A stretch of DNA of 25,121 nucleotides from Clostridiales bacterium. GTDB lineage: Bacteria > Bacillota_A > Clostridia > Christensenellales > Aristaeellaceae. Both the position numbers and the translations under genes were made by a program. The notes below the pieces were generated by a model that saw nothing but the letters and a program-made list of their open reading frames with translations, was not told the origin of the DNA and ran no database searches. Position 1 is the first letter of the stretch. Each line of letters opens with the position of its first letter. Where the stretch lies: contig JAIKWN010000264.1 of NCBI GenBank assembly GCA_024684665.1, positions 1 to 25,121 of the forward strand. The letters are read 5' to 3'. Of the stretch, positions 17,067 to 23,932 are shown in pieces.

Positions 17067-17095
17067 TTGACTTCTTGCCTGCCCTTTGTTATACT
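17067..17095 (+). promoter_or_regulatory. Sigma-A-type promoter of the GntR regulator gene
   Basis: TTGACT at 17067-17072 and TATACT at 17090-17095 are separated by 17 bp, one of the best promoters in the window. The -10 lies in the loop of the hairpin described at 17077-17109. A conserved element shared with the next operon (17048-17065) abuts the -35, so autoregulation is plausible. Confidence 0.85.
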
Positions 17096-17109
17096 GGGCA
17101 GGCTTTTTT
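17077..17109 (+). terminator. Terminator-like hairpin overlapping the gntR promoter
   Basis: A perfect 8-bp stem (GCCTGCCC 17077-17084 with GGGCAGGC 17096-17103), an 11-nt loop and six T at 17104-17109 form an intrinsic terminator, presumably for the recN unit. The loop holds the -10 box of the gntR promoter. RNA starting from that promoter would lack the left arm and escape termination. Confidence 0.75.
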
Positions 17110-17137
17110 GTGCAAACCGATCGCGGGGGAGAAAAGA

Positions 17138-17827
17138 ATGATGAATGCGATAAGCCCGATTCCGTATAAAACCGTTTCCGACAGCGTTTACGAATGGATC
17201 AAAGAGGCGATCATCCGGGGAGAATTCCGCCCGGGCGAGCATCTGGCGCAGGAGAGGATCACCGAGCGCCTGGGCGTCAGCCGCACGCCGGTCCGCGACG
17301 CCATAAAGCGGCTGGAGGCCGAGGGTCTGGTGATCGTAAAACCCCGCTGCGGCGCGGAGGTATTTGACATTTCGGAAGAACAGCTGACGGAGCTCTACGA
17401 AGTGCGCATCCTGCTCGAGCAGTACTGCGCCGCCAAAGGCTGCGCCGCGGTGACGGACGAACAGATCCGCGAGATCGAGCAGATAAACCGCAATATGGGA
17501 AACCTCCCGCGGGAGTCGATGCAGTTCATGGATGAAGACCGGCGTTTTCACCGGGCCTGCTGCGCGATCTCCGGCTGCCAGGGGACCATTGAAATCCTGG
17601 AACCTCTCTGGACGCGGTGCGACGCCTTCAAGGCTATCTACTATGCCCTGGAGGGAAAGGCGAACGATACGCTCAAAGAACACGAGAAGATCATACAGGC
17701 GCTGCGTAGGCGGGATGCGGAAGGGGTCAAAGCGGCGATCAACAATCATCTCCAGGACGTTGTCCGCGCCAATGTGATCCGGATCCGCGCCGACCGGGCG
17801 GAGAAGGCCCTTGTATCGGAAGTGTAA
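17138..17827 (+). CDS. GntR family transcriptional regulator, FadR subfamily (FCD domain)
   Basis: A 229-residue regulator. The N-terminal winged helix (about 10-78) contains GEHLAQERITERLGVSRTPV followed by RDAIKRLEAEGL, the GntR signature. The C-terminal FCD ligand domain keeps the likely metal-binding set D134, H138 (DEDRRFH), H182 (EHEKII) and H204 (NNHL). FCD regulators usually sense organic acids and repress neighbouring catabolic genes. GGGGGAG precedes ATG 17138; ATG 17141 is an equal alternative. It has its own promoter and terminator, and it sits directly before the transporter/enzyme operon, so it is the likely local regulator. Confidence 0.92.
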   Translation: MMNAISPIPYKTVSDSVYEWIKEAIIRGEFRPGEHLAQERITERLGVSRTPVRDAIKRLEAEGLVIVKPRCGAEVFDISEEQLTELYEVRILLEQYCAAKGCAAVTDEQIREIEQINRNMGNLPRESMQFMDEDRRFHRACCAISGCQGTIEILEPLWTRCDAFKAIYYALEGKANDTLKEHEKIIQALRRRDAEGVKAAINNHLQDVVRANVIRIRADRAEKALVSEV

Positions 17828-17845
17828 CACGACAATTTCATATAT

Positions 17846-17880
17846 GCTCCGTACCAGAAGGGTGCGGAGCGTTTTTTCTA
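17846..17880 (+). terminator. Rho-independent terminator after gntR
   Basis: A 10-bp stem with one G-U pair (17846-17855 with 17861-17870), a 5-nt loop and a run of T at 17872-17877 followed by more T. It is strong, so the regulator is transcribed separately from the operon downstream. Confidence 0.88.
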
Positions 17881-17979
17881 TTTTTAGAACTGAAAACAGT
17901 GAATTTTGTATAGCTTCGCTTTAAGAATTGGTCAATCCGCTGAAAACTCTTATTTGATGTTTAGATTCGGCATTTGCCC

Positions 17980-18008
17980 TTGACAATCGTGAGCGACTGT
18001 GATAAATA
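17980..18008 (+). promoter_or_regulatory. Promoter of the hydrolase-aldolase-TRAP operon
   Basis: A perfect -35 TTGACA at 17980-17985 is followed after 17 bp by TAAATA at 18003-18008, a moderate -10. The predicted start is near 18015, at the first base of the 7-bp repeats, so a protein bound there would block initiation. The rest of the 248-bp gap (17828-18075) is A/T-rich and holds the gntR terminator and a CTGAAAAC repeat at 17890 and 17940, nothing coding. Confidence 0.7.
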
Positions 18009-18012
18009 TGTG

Positions 18013-18052
18013 TTGGATACAGGATATTGGATACAGGATACAATAACAATCC
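18013..18052 (+). repeat. Four 7-bp repeats plus candidate GntR operator, copy 2
   Basis: Four heptamers GGATACA, GGATATT, GGATACA, GGATACA begin at 18015, 18022, 18029 and 18036. Equivalently, the 14-mer TTGGATACAGGATA is duplicated exactly in tandem at 18013-18026 and 18027-18040. The last unit continues into GGATACAATAACAATCC (18036-18052), which matches the element upstream of gntR. Position over the predicted transcription start suits a repressor site. The binding protein is inferred. Confidence 0.7.
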
Positions 18053-18075
18053 GATCAAAGATGGGAGGACGAGCC

Positions 18076-18888
18076 TTGAGCAAGCTGACAATCCGGCCGA
18101 TCAATACCGGCTATGTGACGATGATCCCGAAACAGTATCTTTACCATCATTCCACGCAGGCCTTTTATCCGGACGCTTCCGACCGGGAAGAGGAGTATCC
18201 TGTGTTCACTTATCTGGTCGAAGGGGGAGAAAAGCTCCTTCTGATCGATACCGGCATGGCATGGACCGAGCGGGCCAGCAAGTATCATCATCACGGTTCC
18301 CGGCAGCCGGAAGGCATGGCGATCACCGAGCAACTGGCGAAAATCGGTTATCAGCCGGAAGACGTCGATATTGTAGTGTTCACGCATCTTCATTGGGATC
18401 ACTGCTTCTATATGGAACGGTTCACAAAAGCGGAATTCTATGTGAACGAGAAGGAATACCGCTTCGCCATGGATCCCATCCCGCTGTATTACAAATCTTA
18501 CGAGGCGCCGCAGCTTGGGATCACCCGCCCCTTTGAAGGGATCTCCATGAATCTTGTGAACGGCGAGACGGAAATCATGCCGGGCGTGCGGGTTTTTGAA
18601 ACGCCGGGGCATTCCGTGGGACATCAGGCGGTGGAAGTGGTTACCGCCGCGGGCAAGTATATCTGCTGCGGCGACGCCGTATTCATTCTCGACAATCTGA
18701 AACCGATTCCGGAGATTCATTACGACATCACCCCGCCGAACCGCTTTTCCGACATCGTCGAGGCCTGGCGGAGCATCGAGCGGATCAAGGAACGGGCGGA
18801 GGGAGAAGACCGGATCCTCACCTGCCACGACCGCTCCATGCTGGACCGCGTGGCAAAAACCCCCGTTTTCGGAATGGGCAACGGCTGA
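18076..18888 (+). CDS. Metallo-beta-lactamase-fold hydrolase, N-acyl homoserine lactonase-like
   Basis: A 270-residue protein with the dinuclear metal motif H104-L-H106-W-D108-H109, then H179 (TPGHSVGH), D200 (CCGDAVF) and H251 (CHDR), a full ligand set for this fold. No signal peptide is seen, so it is cytoplasmic. The overall pattern resembles the AHL-lactonase branch, whose members open lactone rings, but the true substrate is unknown; in this operon a sugar-acid lactone or similar ester is a reasonable guess. I chose TTG 18076 because GGGAGGA at 18063-18069 is 6 bp upstream; an in-frame ATG at 18061 overlaps that site. It is the first gene of the operon. Confidence 0.85.
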   Translation: MSKLTIRPINTGYVTMIPKQYLYHHSTQAFYPDASDREEEYPVFTYLVEGGEKLLLIDTGMAWTERASKYHHHGSRQPEGMAITEQLAKIGYQPEDVDIVVFTHLHWDHCFYMERFTKAEFYVNEKEYRFAMDPIPLYYKSYEAPQLGITRPFEGISMNLVNGETEIMPGVRVFETPGHSVGHQAVEVVTAAGKYICCGDAVFILDNLKPIPEIHYDITPPNRFSDIVEAWRSIERIKERAEGEDRILTCHDRSMLDRVAKTPVFGMGNG

Positions 18889-18906
18889 GCCGGTCCGGAG
18901 GGAAAA

Positions 18907-20121
18907 ATGGCCGTCATAGCAATCGTCGCCTGCTGCGACACGAAATACCACGAGATCGCATTTGCCCGGCAGAGGATTCTGGACAGCGGAAATGAGGCAC
19001 TGGTGATCGACATCGCCACCGGACCGGACGTCCGCTATAAAGCCGATATCACGCGGGAAGAGGTCCTCTCTGCTGGAGGATACACCTGGGACCAGGTCCA
19101 CGCGCTGGCAAAGAGCGACGCCATCTCCGCCATGACGGAAAGCATCGGCAGGATGATGCAGAAGCTGCACGAAGAAAAACGGATGAGCGGCGTTCTCGGA
19201 ATGGGCGGGCTGCAGAATACCGTAGTCTGCTCCGCGGCATTCCGGAAGCTTCCCTACGGCTTCCCAAAGATGATCTGTTCCACCATCGCGAGCGGCTACC
19301 GCTATTTCGACACCGTGGTGGGGGACAAGGACATCACCGTCATGCCGTCCATCGTCGATTTCGCCGGCATGAACCCCATCAACGAGGTGACCATCGGGAA
19401 CGCGATCGCCGCGCTGATCGGCATGGTGCAGTATGGCGGGCATCCCATTGATACAAAGGGAAAGCGCTATGTCGCCACCACGCTGATGGGCATAACCAAC
19501 GACACGGTGATGCGCGCGGCGGATACGCTTACCGGCCGCGGTATCGGCGTGATCAGCTTTCATTCCACCGGCATCGGCGGGCGCGTCATGGAAGAAATGA
19601 TCCGCGAGGGGATCTTTTCCGGCGTCATGGACCTGTGCCTGCATGAGATGACCGCGGAGTACCTCGGCAATGTGGGCTACAGCCGGGGCGCGGAGCGGCG
19701 CCTGTGCGCGGCGGCGGAAGCGGGCATCCCGGCGCTGGTCGTCCCCGGAGGGATCGATTTTGCCTGCCTCGCCCGGGAGGATTTCCGGCCCGACGAGGAG
19801 GAACGCGGTTATGTCTGGCACAACAGGGACCTGACGCATACCCGGATGCACGAATATGAGATCCTGGATATCACGCAGACCATCTGCGAAAGGCTCAATC
19901 GTTCGAAAGGGAAGACCGAGGTGATCCTTCCCATGGGCGGGCTCAGGACCCTCAGCTATCCGGGAGAGTTTTTCCACAAGCCGGAAACCATCCGGAAGAT
20001 GAAAGAAATCTTTGAGCGCGAGCTGAAGCCGGAGATCGTTTTCAGGACCTTTGACCTGAACTTCTGCGATCCGGAATTCGCGGATATCTGCGCGGATGAA
20101 ATGACAAAACTTCTCAACTGA
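18907..20121 (+). CDS. Tm-1-like ATP-binding domain protein (UPF0261)
   Basis: A 404-residue protein beginning AVIAIVACCDTKYHEI, the hallmark start of the UPF0261/Tm-1-like family, with a Gly-rich region (GVLGMGGLQNTVVC) and KMICSTIASG followed by YFDTVVGDKDITVMPSIVD in the N-terminal half. The plant relative Tm-1 binds ATP and a viral protein; bacterial members have no settled function that I can name. GGAGGG precedes ATG 18907. It lies between a hydrolase and an aldolase in a catabolic operon that has no other visible kinase or ligase, so an ATP-using activation step is a hypothesis. The length and start are normal for the family. Confidence 0.88.
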   Translation: MAVIAIVACCDTKYHEIAFARQRILDSGNEALVIDIATGPDVRYKADITREEVLSAGGYTWDQVHALAKSDAISAMTESIGRMMQKLHEEKRMSGVLGMGGLQNTVVCSAAFRKLPYGFPKMICSTIASGYRYFDTVVGDKDITVMPSIVDFAGMNPINEVTIGNAIAALIGMVQYGGHPIDTKGKRYVATTLMGITNDTVMRAADTLTGRGIGVISFHSTGIGGRVMEEMIREGIFSGVMDLCLHEMTAEYLGNVGYSRGAERRLCAAAEAGIPALVVPGGIDFACLAREDFRPDEEERGYVWHNRDLTHTRMHEYEILDITQTICERLNRSKGKTEVILPMGGLRTLSYPGEFFHKPETIRKMKEIFERELKPEIVFRTFDLNFCDPEFADICADEMTKLLN

Positions 20122-20156
20122 GAATCAGGCGGTGAGCCGGAAAGGTGGCGGTCGGG

Positions 20157-20768
20157 ATGTGGATGGAAGAGTGCCGGGACCTGATCTGCGGGATGGAAAA
20201 CGCCGCGAAGAATATGTACCGGCTCCGTTATCAGATGAGCAACGGCGGCAACCTCAGCGTGCGGGTTCCGCAGCAGGAGCTTATGATCGTCAAAAAAACG
20301 GACGTCGCTTTTGATGAGGTGAACCGGGACAACCTGGTGGTGACCGATTTCGACGGCAACGTGGTCGAGGGGACGGGCAAACCGTCCAAGGAGGCCCTGC
20401 TGCACGGGGCGATCTACAAAGCCATCCCGGAAGCCGGCGCCGTCATGCACTGTCATTCTCCCTTCGCGACCGCGTGGGCGGCGCATCACGACAGCCTGGA
20501 ATTCTCCACGCATCACGCCGCGCTCAAATTCCACGGCGCCGTACCGGTTTTCGACACGCATTCTTATGCGGTGCCAAAGGAATACTTCCCGGAAATCATC
20601 TCGTTTCTTAAGGACCATCCGCAGGCGAACGCCTTCCTGCTGCGCGGGCACGGGCAGGTGACGCTGGCGCGGGATATGCGGATGGCGGCGTATCTGGCGG
20701 AACTGATGGAGGAAACGGCGGAAATCTCCATCCTTGCCGCCGCCGCGGCGCGACCTGCGGCAAACTGA
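20157..20768 (+). CDS. Class II aldolase/adducin family protein
   Basis: A 203-residue metal-dependent aldolase of the L-fuculose-1-phosphate/L-ribulose-5-phosphate epimerase fold. Zinc ligands are H98 and H100 in HCHSP and H165 in RGHGQV. The Glu in KPSKE (E79) occupies the catalytic position, and SNGGNLS at about 28-34 matches the phosphate-binding loop. ATG 20157 lies 8 bp after AAAGGTGG; GTG 20145 and ATG 20163 are possible alternatives. The family includes aldolases, epimerases and decarboxylases, so the reaction cannot be fixed. Given the TRAP transporter downstream, cleavage or decarboxylation of an imported acid is inferred. Confidence 0.88.
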   Translation: MWMEECRDLICGMENAAKNMYRLRYQMSNGGNLSVRVPQQELMIVKKTDVAFDEVNRDNLVVTDFDGNVVEGTGKPSKEALLHGAIYKAIPEAGAVMHCHSPFATAWAAHHDSLEFSTHHAALKFHGAVPVFDTHSYAVPKEYFPEIISFLKDHPQANAFLLRGHGQVTLARDMRMAAYLAELMEETAEISILAAAAARPAAN

Positions 20769-20841
20769 ATCCTGTGGCGGATCCTGTGGTTTTGTTTCCC
20801 CTGACCGAACAGGTCATCACAATATTTAAGGAGGCAATATC

Positions 20842-21924
20842 ATGAAGAACTCAAAGAAACTCGCGGTCCTCGTCCTGGCTCTGCTTCTGGCGGCCCTCTG
20901 CTGCAGCGGCGCGCTTGCGGCCGGCAAGAAGATCACCCTGCGCATCGGTTCCGGTCACTCCGAGACCAACCCCTGGATCGCCGCGCTGGAAGACTACTTT
21001 GTCCCGACCGTCTCTGAGCGTGTCGCGGCCGAAACCGACTACGAAATCGAGTGGATCAAGTCCTACGGCGGATCCGTTATCACCCTGCAGAACGAACTCC
21101 TGGGCATCCAGGACGGCCTGGTGGACGTCGGCTGCATGATCCTCGTTTTTGAAGCCTCCCGTCTGCCGCTGCAGACGATGGTGTACTGCATGCCGTTCTC
21201 CTGCTCCGACCCCAACGTCGTGGCGAAGGTCGTCCGTCAGATGAACGCGGAATTCCCGGAGTTCACGACCGACTATGAAACGAAGTACAACCAGAAGTTC
21301 ATCGGCATCGGCGTGTCCGATCCCTATGGCCTCTACAGCACCAAGCGGATTCAGTCCCTTGCGGACGTGAACGGCATGAAGATTGGCGCGGCCGGCATCA
21401 ACCTGCAGTGGCTCGAAGGCTCCGGCGCGGTCGGCCTGCAGACCTCTCTGAACGACACCTACCAGAACCTGCAGACGAACGTCTGCCAGGCGACGATCCA
21501 GCCGACGCACTCCTGCGTAAACCTGAAGGTGTACGAAGTCGCGCCCTACTATCTGGACGCTAACCTGAACTGCGTACCGTTCAACGCGATCACCGTGAAC
21601 AAGGATACCTGGGATACCCTGCCTGAGGAAGTCCAGAAGATCCTCATTGAGGTCGGCGACTCCTACCTCGAATATGAAGCGGATTATATCTCCAAGGTCC
21701 ACGACAAGGATCTGGAGGACATGGTTGCGCTGAACTGCACCATCGATACCCTGAGCTTCGAGGACCAGCAGAAATGGGCTGCTTCCCTGCCGGATATTGT
21801 GAACAACCTGGTCAAGAGCCTGAACGCCGCCGGCTACAAGGGCAGCGAGATCGTTGGCCGTTATTACGAGCTGCTGGCCGCGGAAGGCGTGCAGCAGGTC
21901 CGTAACTGGGATCTTTCTGACTGA
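20842..21924 (+). CDS. TRAP transporter solute-binding protein (DctP family)
   Basis: A 360-residue extracytoplasmic substrate receptor. Residues 1-26 are a Sec signal peptide with likely cleavage at ALA/AGKK; two cysteines (C20, C21) lie in its core without a good lipobox. The mature chain starts with ITLRIGSGHS and shows DctP features such as GLYSTKRIQSLADVNGMKIG at about 155-175. DctP proteins bind carboxylates through a conserved arginine. The strong site TAAGGAGG precedes ATG 20842. A 73-bp gap after the aldolase holds a 9-bp direct repeat (ATCCTGTGG at 20769 and 20781), and a stable hairpin follows the gene. The ligand is unknown. Confidence 0.93.
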   Translation: MKNSKKLAVLVLALLLAALCCSGALAAGKKITLRIGSGHSETNPWIAALEDYFVPTVSERVAAETDYEIEWIKSYGGSVITLQNELLGIQDGLVDVGCMILVFEASRLPLQTMVYCMPFSCSDPNVVAKVVRQMNAEFPEFTTDYETKYNQKFIGIGVSDPYGLYSTKRIQSLADVNGMKIGAAGINLQWLEGSGAVGLQTSLNDTYQNLQTNVCQATIQPTHSCVNLKVYEVAPYYLDANLNCVPFNAITVNKDTWDTLPEEVQKILIEVGDSYLEYEADYISKVHDKDLEDMVALNCTIDTLSFEDQQKWAASLPDIVNNLVKSLNAAGYKGSEIVGRYYELLAAEGVQQVRNWDLSD

Positions 21925-21948
21925 TTGAATAGAAGATAAGACGGGAGA

Positions 21949-21976
21949 GCGGGGAAACCGCTTGCGGCTTCCCCGC
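21949..21976 (+). promoter_or_regulatory. Stable intercistronic stem-loop between binding protein and membrane subunits
   Basis: GCGGGGAA at 21949-21956 pairs with TTCCCCGC at 21969-21976, and CCGC/GCGG pair inside. No T run follows, so it is not a classic terminator. Such hairpins often protect the upstream message and let the binding protein be made in excess over the membrane subunits. Confidence 0.65.
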
Positions 21977-22008
21977 CCTTTCCAAAGCGACGACGGAGAG
22001 GAACACTC

Positions 22009-22560
22009 ATGAAAACTTGGAGAAAGATAGACCGGGCGCTCGAAAGCTTTTTGGCTGCCATGGCTATTTTTGCTTCCGCGCTGGTCTTCATCATCATGCT
22101 GATCATCGTTGTGGACGTGCTGAGCAGGCTGCTGTTCAATCATCCCTTCGCCGGCGTGGCGGAAATCGTCAGCATGATGATCATCATCTTCACATTCCTG
22201 GTTCTTCCGCATGTGACGGCGAGAAACGGGCATGTGCGCACGACGATGCTGTATGACAGGGTGGGCAGGAACGGAAAGCTCGCAATTGACTTCATCGCGG
22301 CCATTCTCGGCGTGCTGGTCTATGCTTTCATTATCCGGGCCAGCTGGAAGGGTTTCATGAACGCGATCAACATTGGAGAAGCGGAAATTGCGGGCTTCGT
22401 ACAGATTCCGACGGTTCCCGGACGTTTCTGCATCATTCTTGGGTCCGTGTTTATGATCCTGGAGCAGATCAATAAAGCCGTCAAGTATGGCTATTCCCTT
22501 TTGACGGGAAAAGATTATGACAAAGCTGGCATGACGGATGAAGGGGGGCAGCTGGGATGA
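22009..22560 (+). CDS. TRAP transporter small membrane subunit (DctQ family)
   Basis: A 183-residue protein with four hydrophobic segments at about residues 14-40, 45-66, 87-110 and 127-150, the DctQ topology. SRLLFN and HVTARNGHVRTTML in the first loop area are typical. It pairs with the large subunit to make the ion-driven transport unit. GGAGAGGAA precedes ATG 22009. Its stop codon overlaps the start of the large subunit gene (ATGA). The C-terminal 30 residues are hydrophilic and somewhat longer than usual. Confidence 0.93.
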   Translation: MKTWRKIDRALESFLAAMAIFASALVFIIMLIIVVDVLSRLLFNHPFAGVAEIVSMMIIIFTFLVLPHVTARNGHVRTTMLYDRVGRNGKLAIDFIAAILGVLVYAFIIRASWKGFMNAINIGEAEIAGFVQIPTVPGRFCIILGSVFMILEQINKAVKYGYSLLTGKDYDKAGMTDEGGQLG

Positions 22561-23885
22561 GCATCGGATTTGTCGCTACGCTTTCGCTGATCCTTCTTCT
22601 CGCGCTGATTTTCAGCGGTGTCCACCTCAGCACGTCGCTCATGTTCACAAGCGTGATCGGCGTCTGGCTGACGACGGGGCGCTTTGTCACGGCGATGAAC
22701 GTGCTGGCCCAGTCGGCCTGGGGCGCTGTGCGCTCCTACATGTTCGGCGTCATTCCTCTGTTCGTGCTGATGGGTATGTTCGCGAACATGTCCGGCGCCA
22801 GCAAGGACCTCTATGACGCGGCGGCCCTCCTGATGAAGCGGCTGCGCGGCGGCGTCGCCATCGCGACCGTGGTTGCCAACGCGATCTTCGCGGCTATTAC
22901 CGGCGTCACCGTGGCTTCCGCCACCATCTTTACGCAGATCGCGCTTCCGCAGATGACGCGGCTGAACTACAAGCGGAAGTTCTCCCTGGGCACGATCGCC
23001 GGATCGGCCATCCTTGGCATGCTGATCCCGCCCAGCCTTCTCATGATCGTCTACGGCGCACAGGCGGACGTTTCGATCGGCAAGCTGTTCGTGGCCGCCA
23101 TCGGCCCGGGCCTTCTGATGACGCTGGCTTTCATCATCACGATCCGCCTGGTCGCTGCCCTCCGGCCGGACTATGTTCCCCAGGCGGAAACGCTGACGGA
23201 GGAAGAAAAGAAGAACTACTGGAAGATCGTGCTGAAGCCCTGGCCGATCATCCTTCTCATCGTGGTTTCCCTGGGCGGCATCTGGGGCGGCTTCTTCACG
23301 CCGACCGAGGCCGGCGGCGTCGGTGCGTTCGGCGCGTTCCTCCTGGTGGTTTTCAAAGGAAAGTTCACCTGGCCGGAATTCCGGAAGACGATGCTGAATG
23401 CCGGGCAGACGGCGGGCAGCGTGCTGATCCTCATGATCTCCGCTTCCACCTATTCGAAGATGCTGTCCATGTGCGGCGTCATCAATCTGCTCAGCGCCTT
23501 TGTTTCCGGGCTGAACGTGGCACCTGTCTTCGTGGTGCTCATCTTCATCCTGATCCTCATGATCCTCGGCTGCATCCTGGATTCCACTTCCATCATCCTG
23601 CTGACGAGCCCGCTGATGGTGCCGATCCTCCGGAACATGGGATACGATCTTGTCTGGTGGGGCATCGTCATGATCATCGCCATCGAAACCGGCATGATCA
23701 CGCCGCCGTTCGGAATGAACGTTTTTGCTGTCAAGTCCACCCTGTCCAATATGAAGGGCATGAACGACATCACGGTCGGAGAGATCTTCTCCGGTTCCAT
23801 GCCCTATCTCCTGGCCATGATCATCGTGGATCTCATCTGCATCTTCATCCCTGCGGTCGTCACCTTCTTCCCGAGCATCATGTAA
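22557..23885 (+). CDS. TRAP transporter large membrane subunit (DctM family)
   Basis: A 442-residue integral membrane protein with about a dozen hydrophobic segments. It shows the family patterns GVIPLFVLMGMFANMSG, ITGVTVASATIFTQIALP, GTIAGSAILGMLIPPS and the late ETGMITPPFGMNVF. It catalyses sodium- or proton-driven uptake of the solute delivered by the binding protein. It is translationally coupled to the small subunit, with AAGGGGGG upstream. Length and motifs are normal. Separate binding protein and membrane genes define a standard tripartite TRAP system. Confidence 0.96.
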   Translation: MSIGFVATLSLILLLALIFSGVHLSTSLMFTSVIGVWLTTGRFVTAMNVLAQSAWGAVRSYMFGVIPLFVLMGMFANMSGASKDLYDAAALLMKRLRGGVAIATVVANAIFAAITGVTVASATIFTQIALPQMTRLNYKRKFSLGTIAGSAILGMLIPPSLLMIVYGAQADVSIGKLFVAAIGPGLLMTLAFIITIRLVAALRPDYVPQAETLTEEEKKNYWKIVLKPWPIILLIVVSLGGIWGGFFTPTEAGGVGAFGAFLLVVFKGKFTWPEFRKTMLNAGQTAGSVLILMISASTYSKMLSMCGVINLLSAFVSGLNVAPVFVVLIFILILMILGCILDSTSIILLTSPLMVPILRNMGYDLVWWGIVMIIAIETGMITPPFGMNVFAVKSTLSNMKGMNDITVGEIFSGSMPYLLAMIIVDLICIFIPAVVTFFPSIM

Positions 23886-23890
23886 CCCTG

Positions 23891-23906
23891 TCGGGCCACT
23901 GCCCGA
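23891..23906 (+). promoter_or_regulatory. Intercistronic stem-loop before the cysteine hydrolase gene
   Basis: TCGGGC at 23891-23896 pairs with GCCCGA at 23901-23906 around a CACT loop. No T run follows. It lies in the 47-bp gap after the large transporter subunit, so it is more likely an RNA-processing or stability element than a terminator. Confidence 0.45.
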
Positions 23907-23932
23907 TGGCAATATAAGAAAGGAGCATCATC

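Noticed and set aside
15932..17830. Long minus-strand open frames, for example 15932-17830, 18055-19977, 382-1683, 7791-9293, 12259-13629, 20851-22233 and 22515-23912
   Set aside because: They lie opposite well-supported + strand genes with family motifs, have His/Arg-rich low-information translations, and arise from high GC content with few stop codons.
17932..17943. Third copy of the candidate operator (TCAATCCGCTGA)
   Set aside because: Only the CAATCC core is shared with the two strong copies, which is expected by chance in this much sequence.
20799..20816. Short hairpin (TGACC/GGTCA) before the TRAP binding-protein gene
   Set aside because: The stem is only 5 bp with an alternative overlapping pairing; likely chance.
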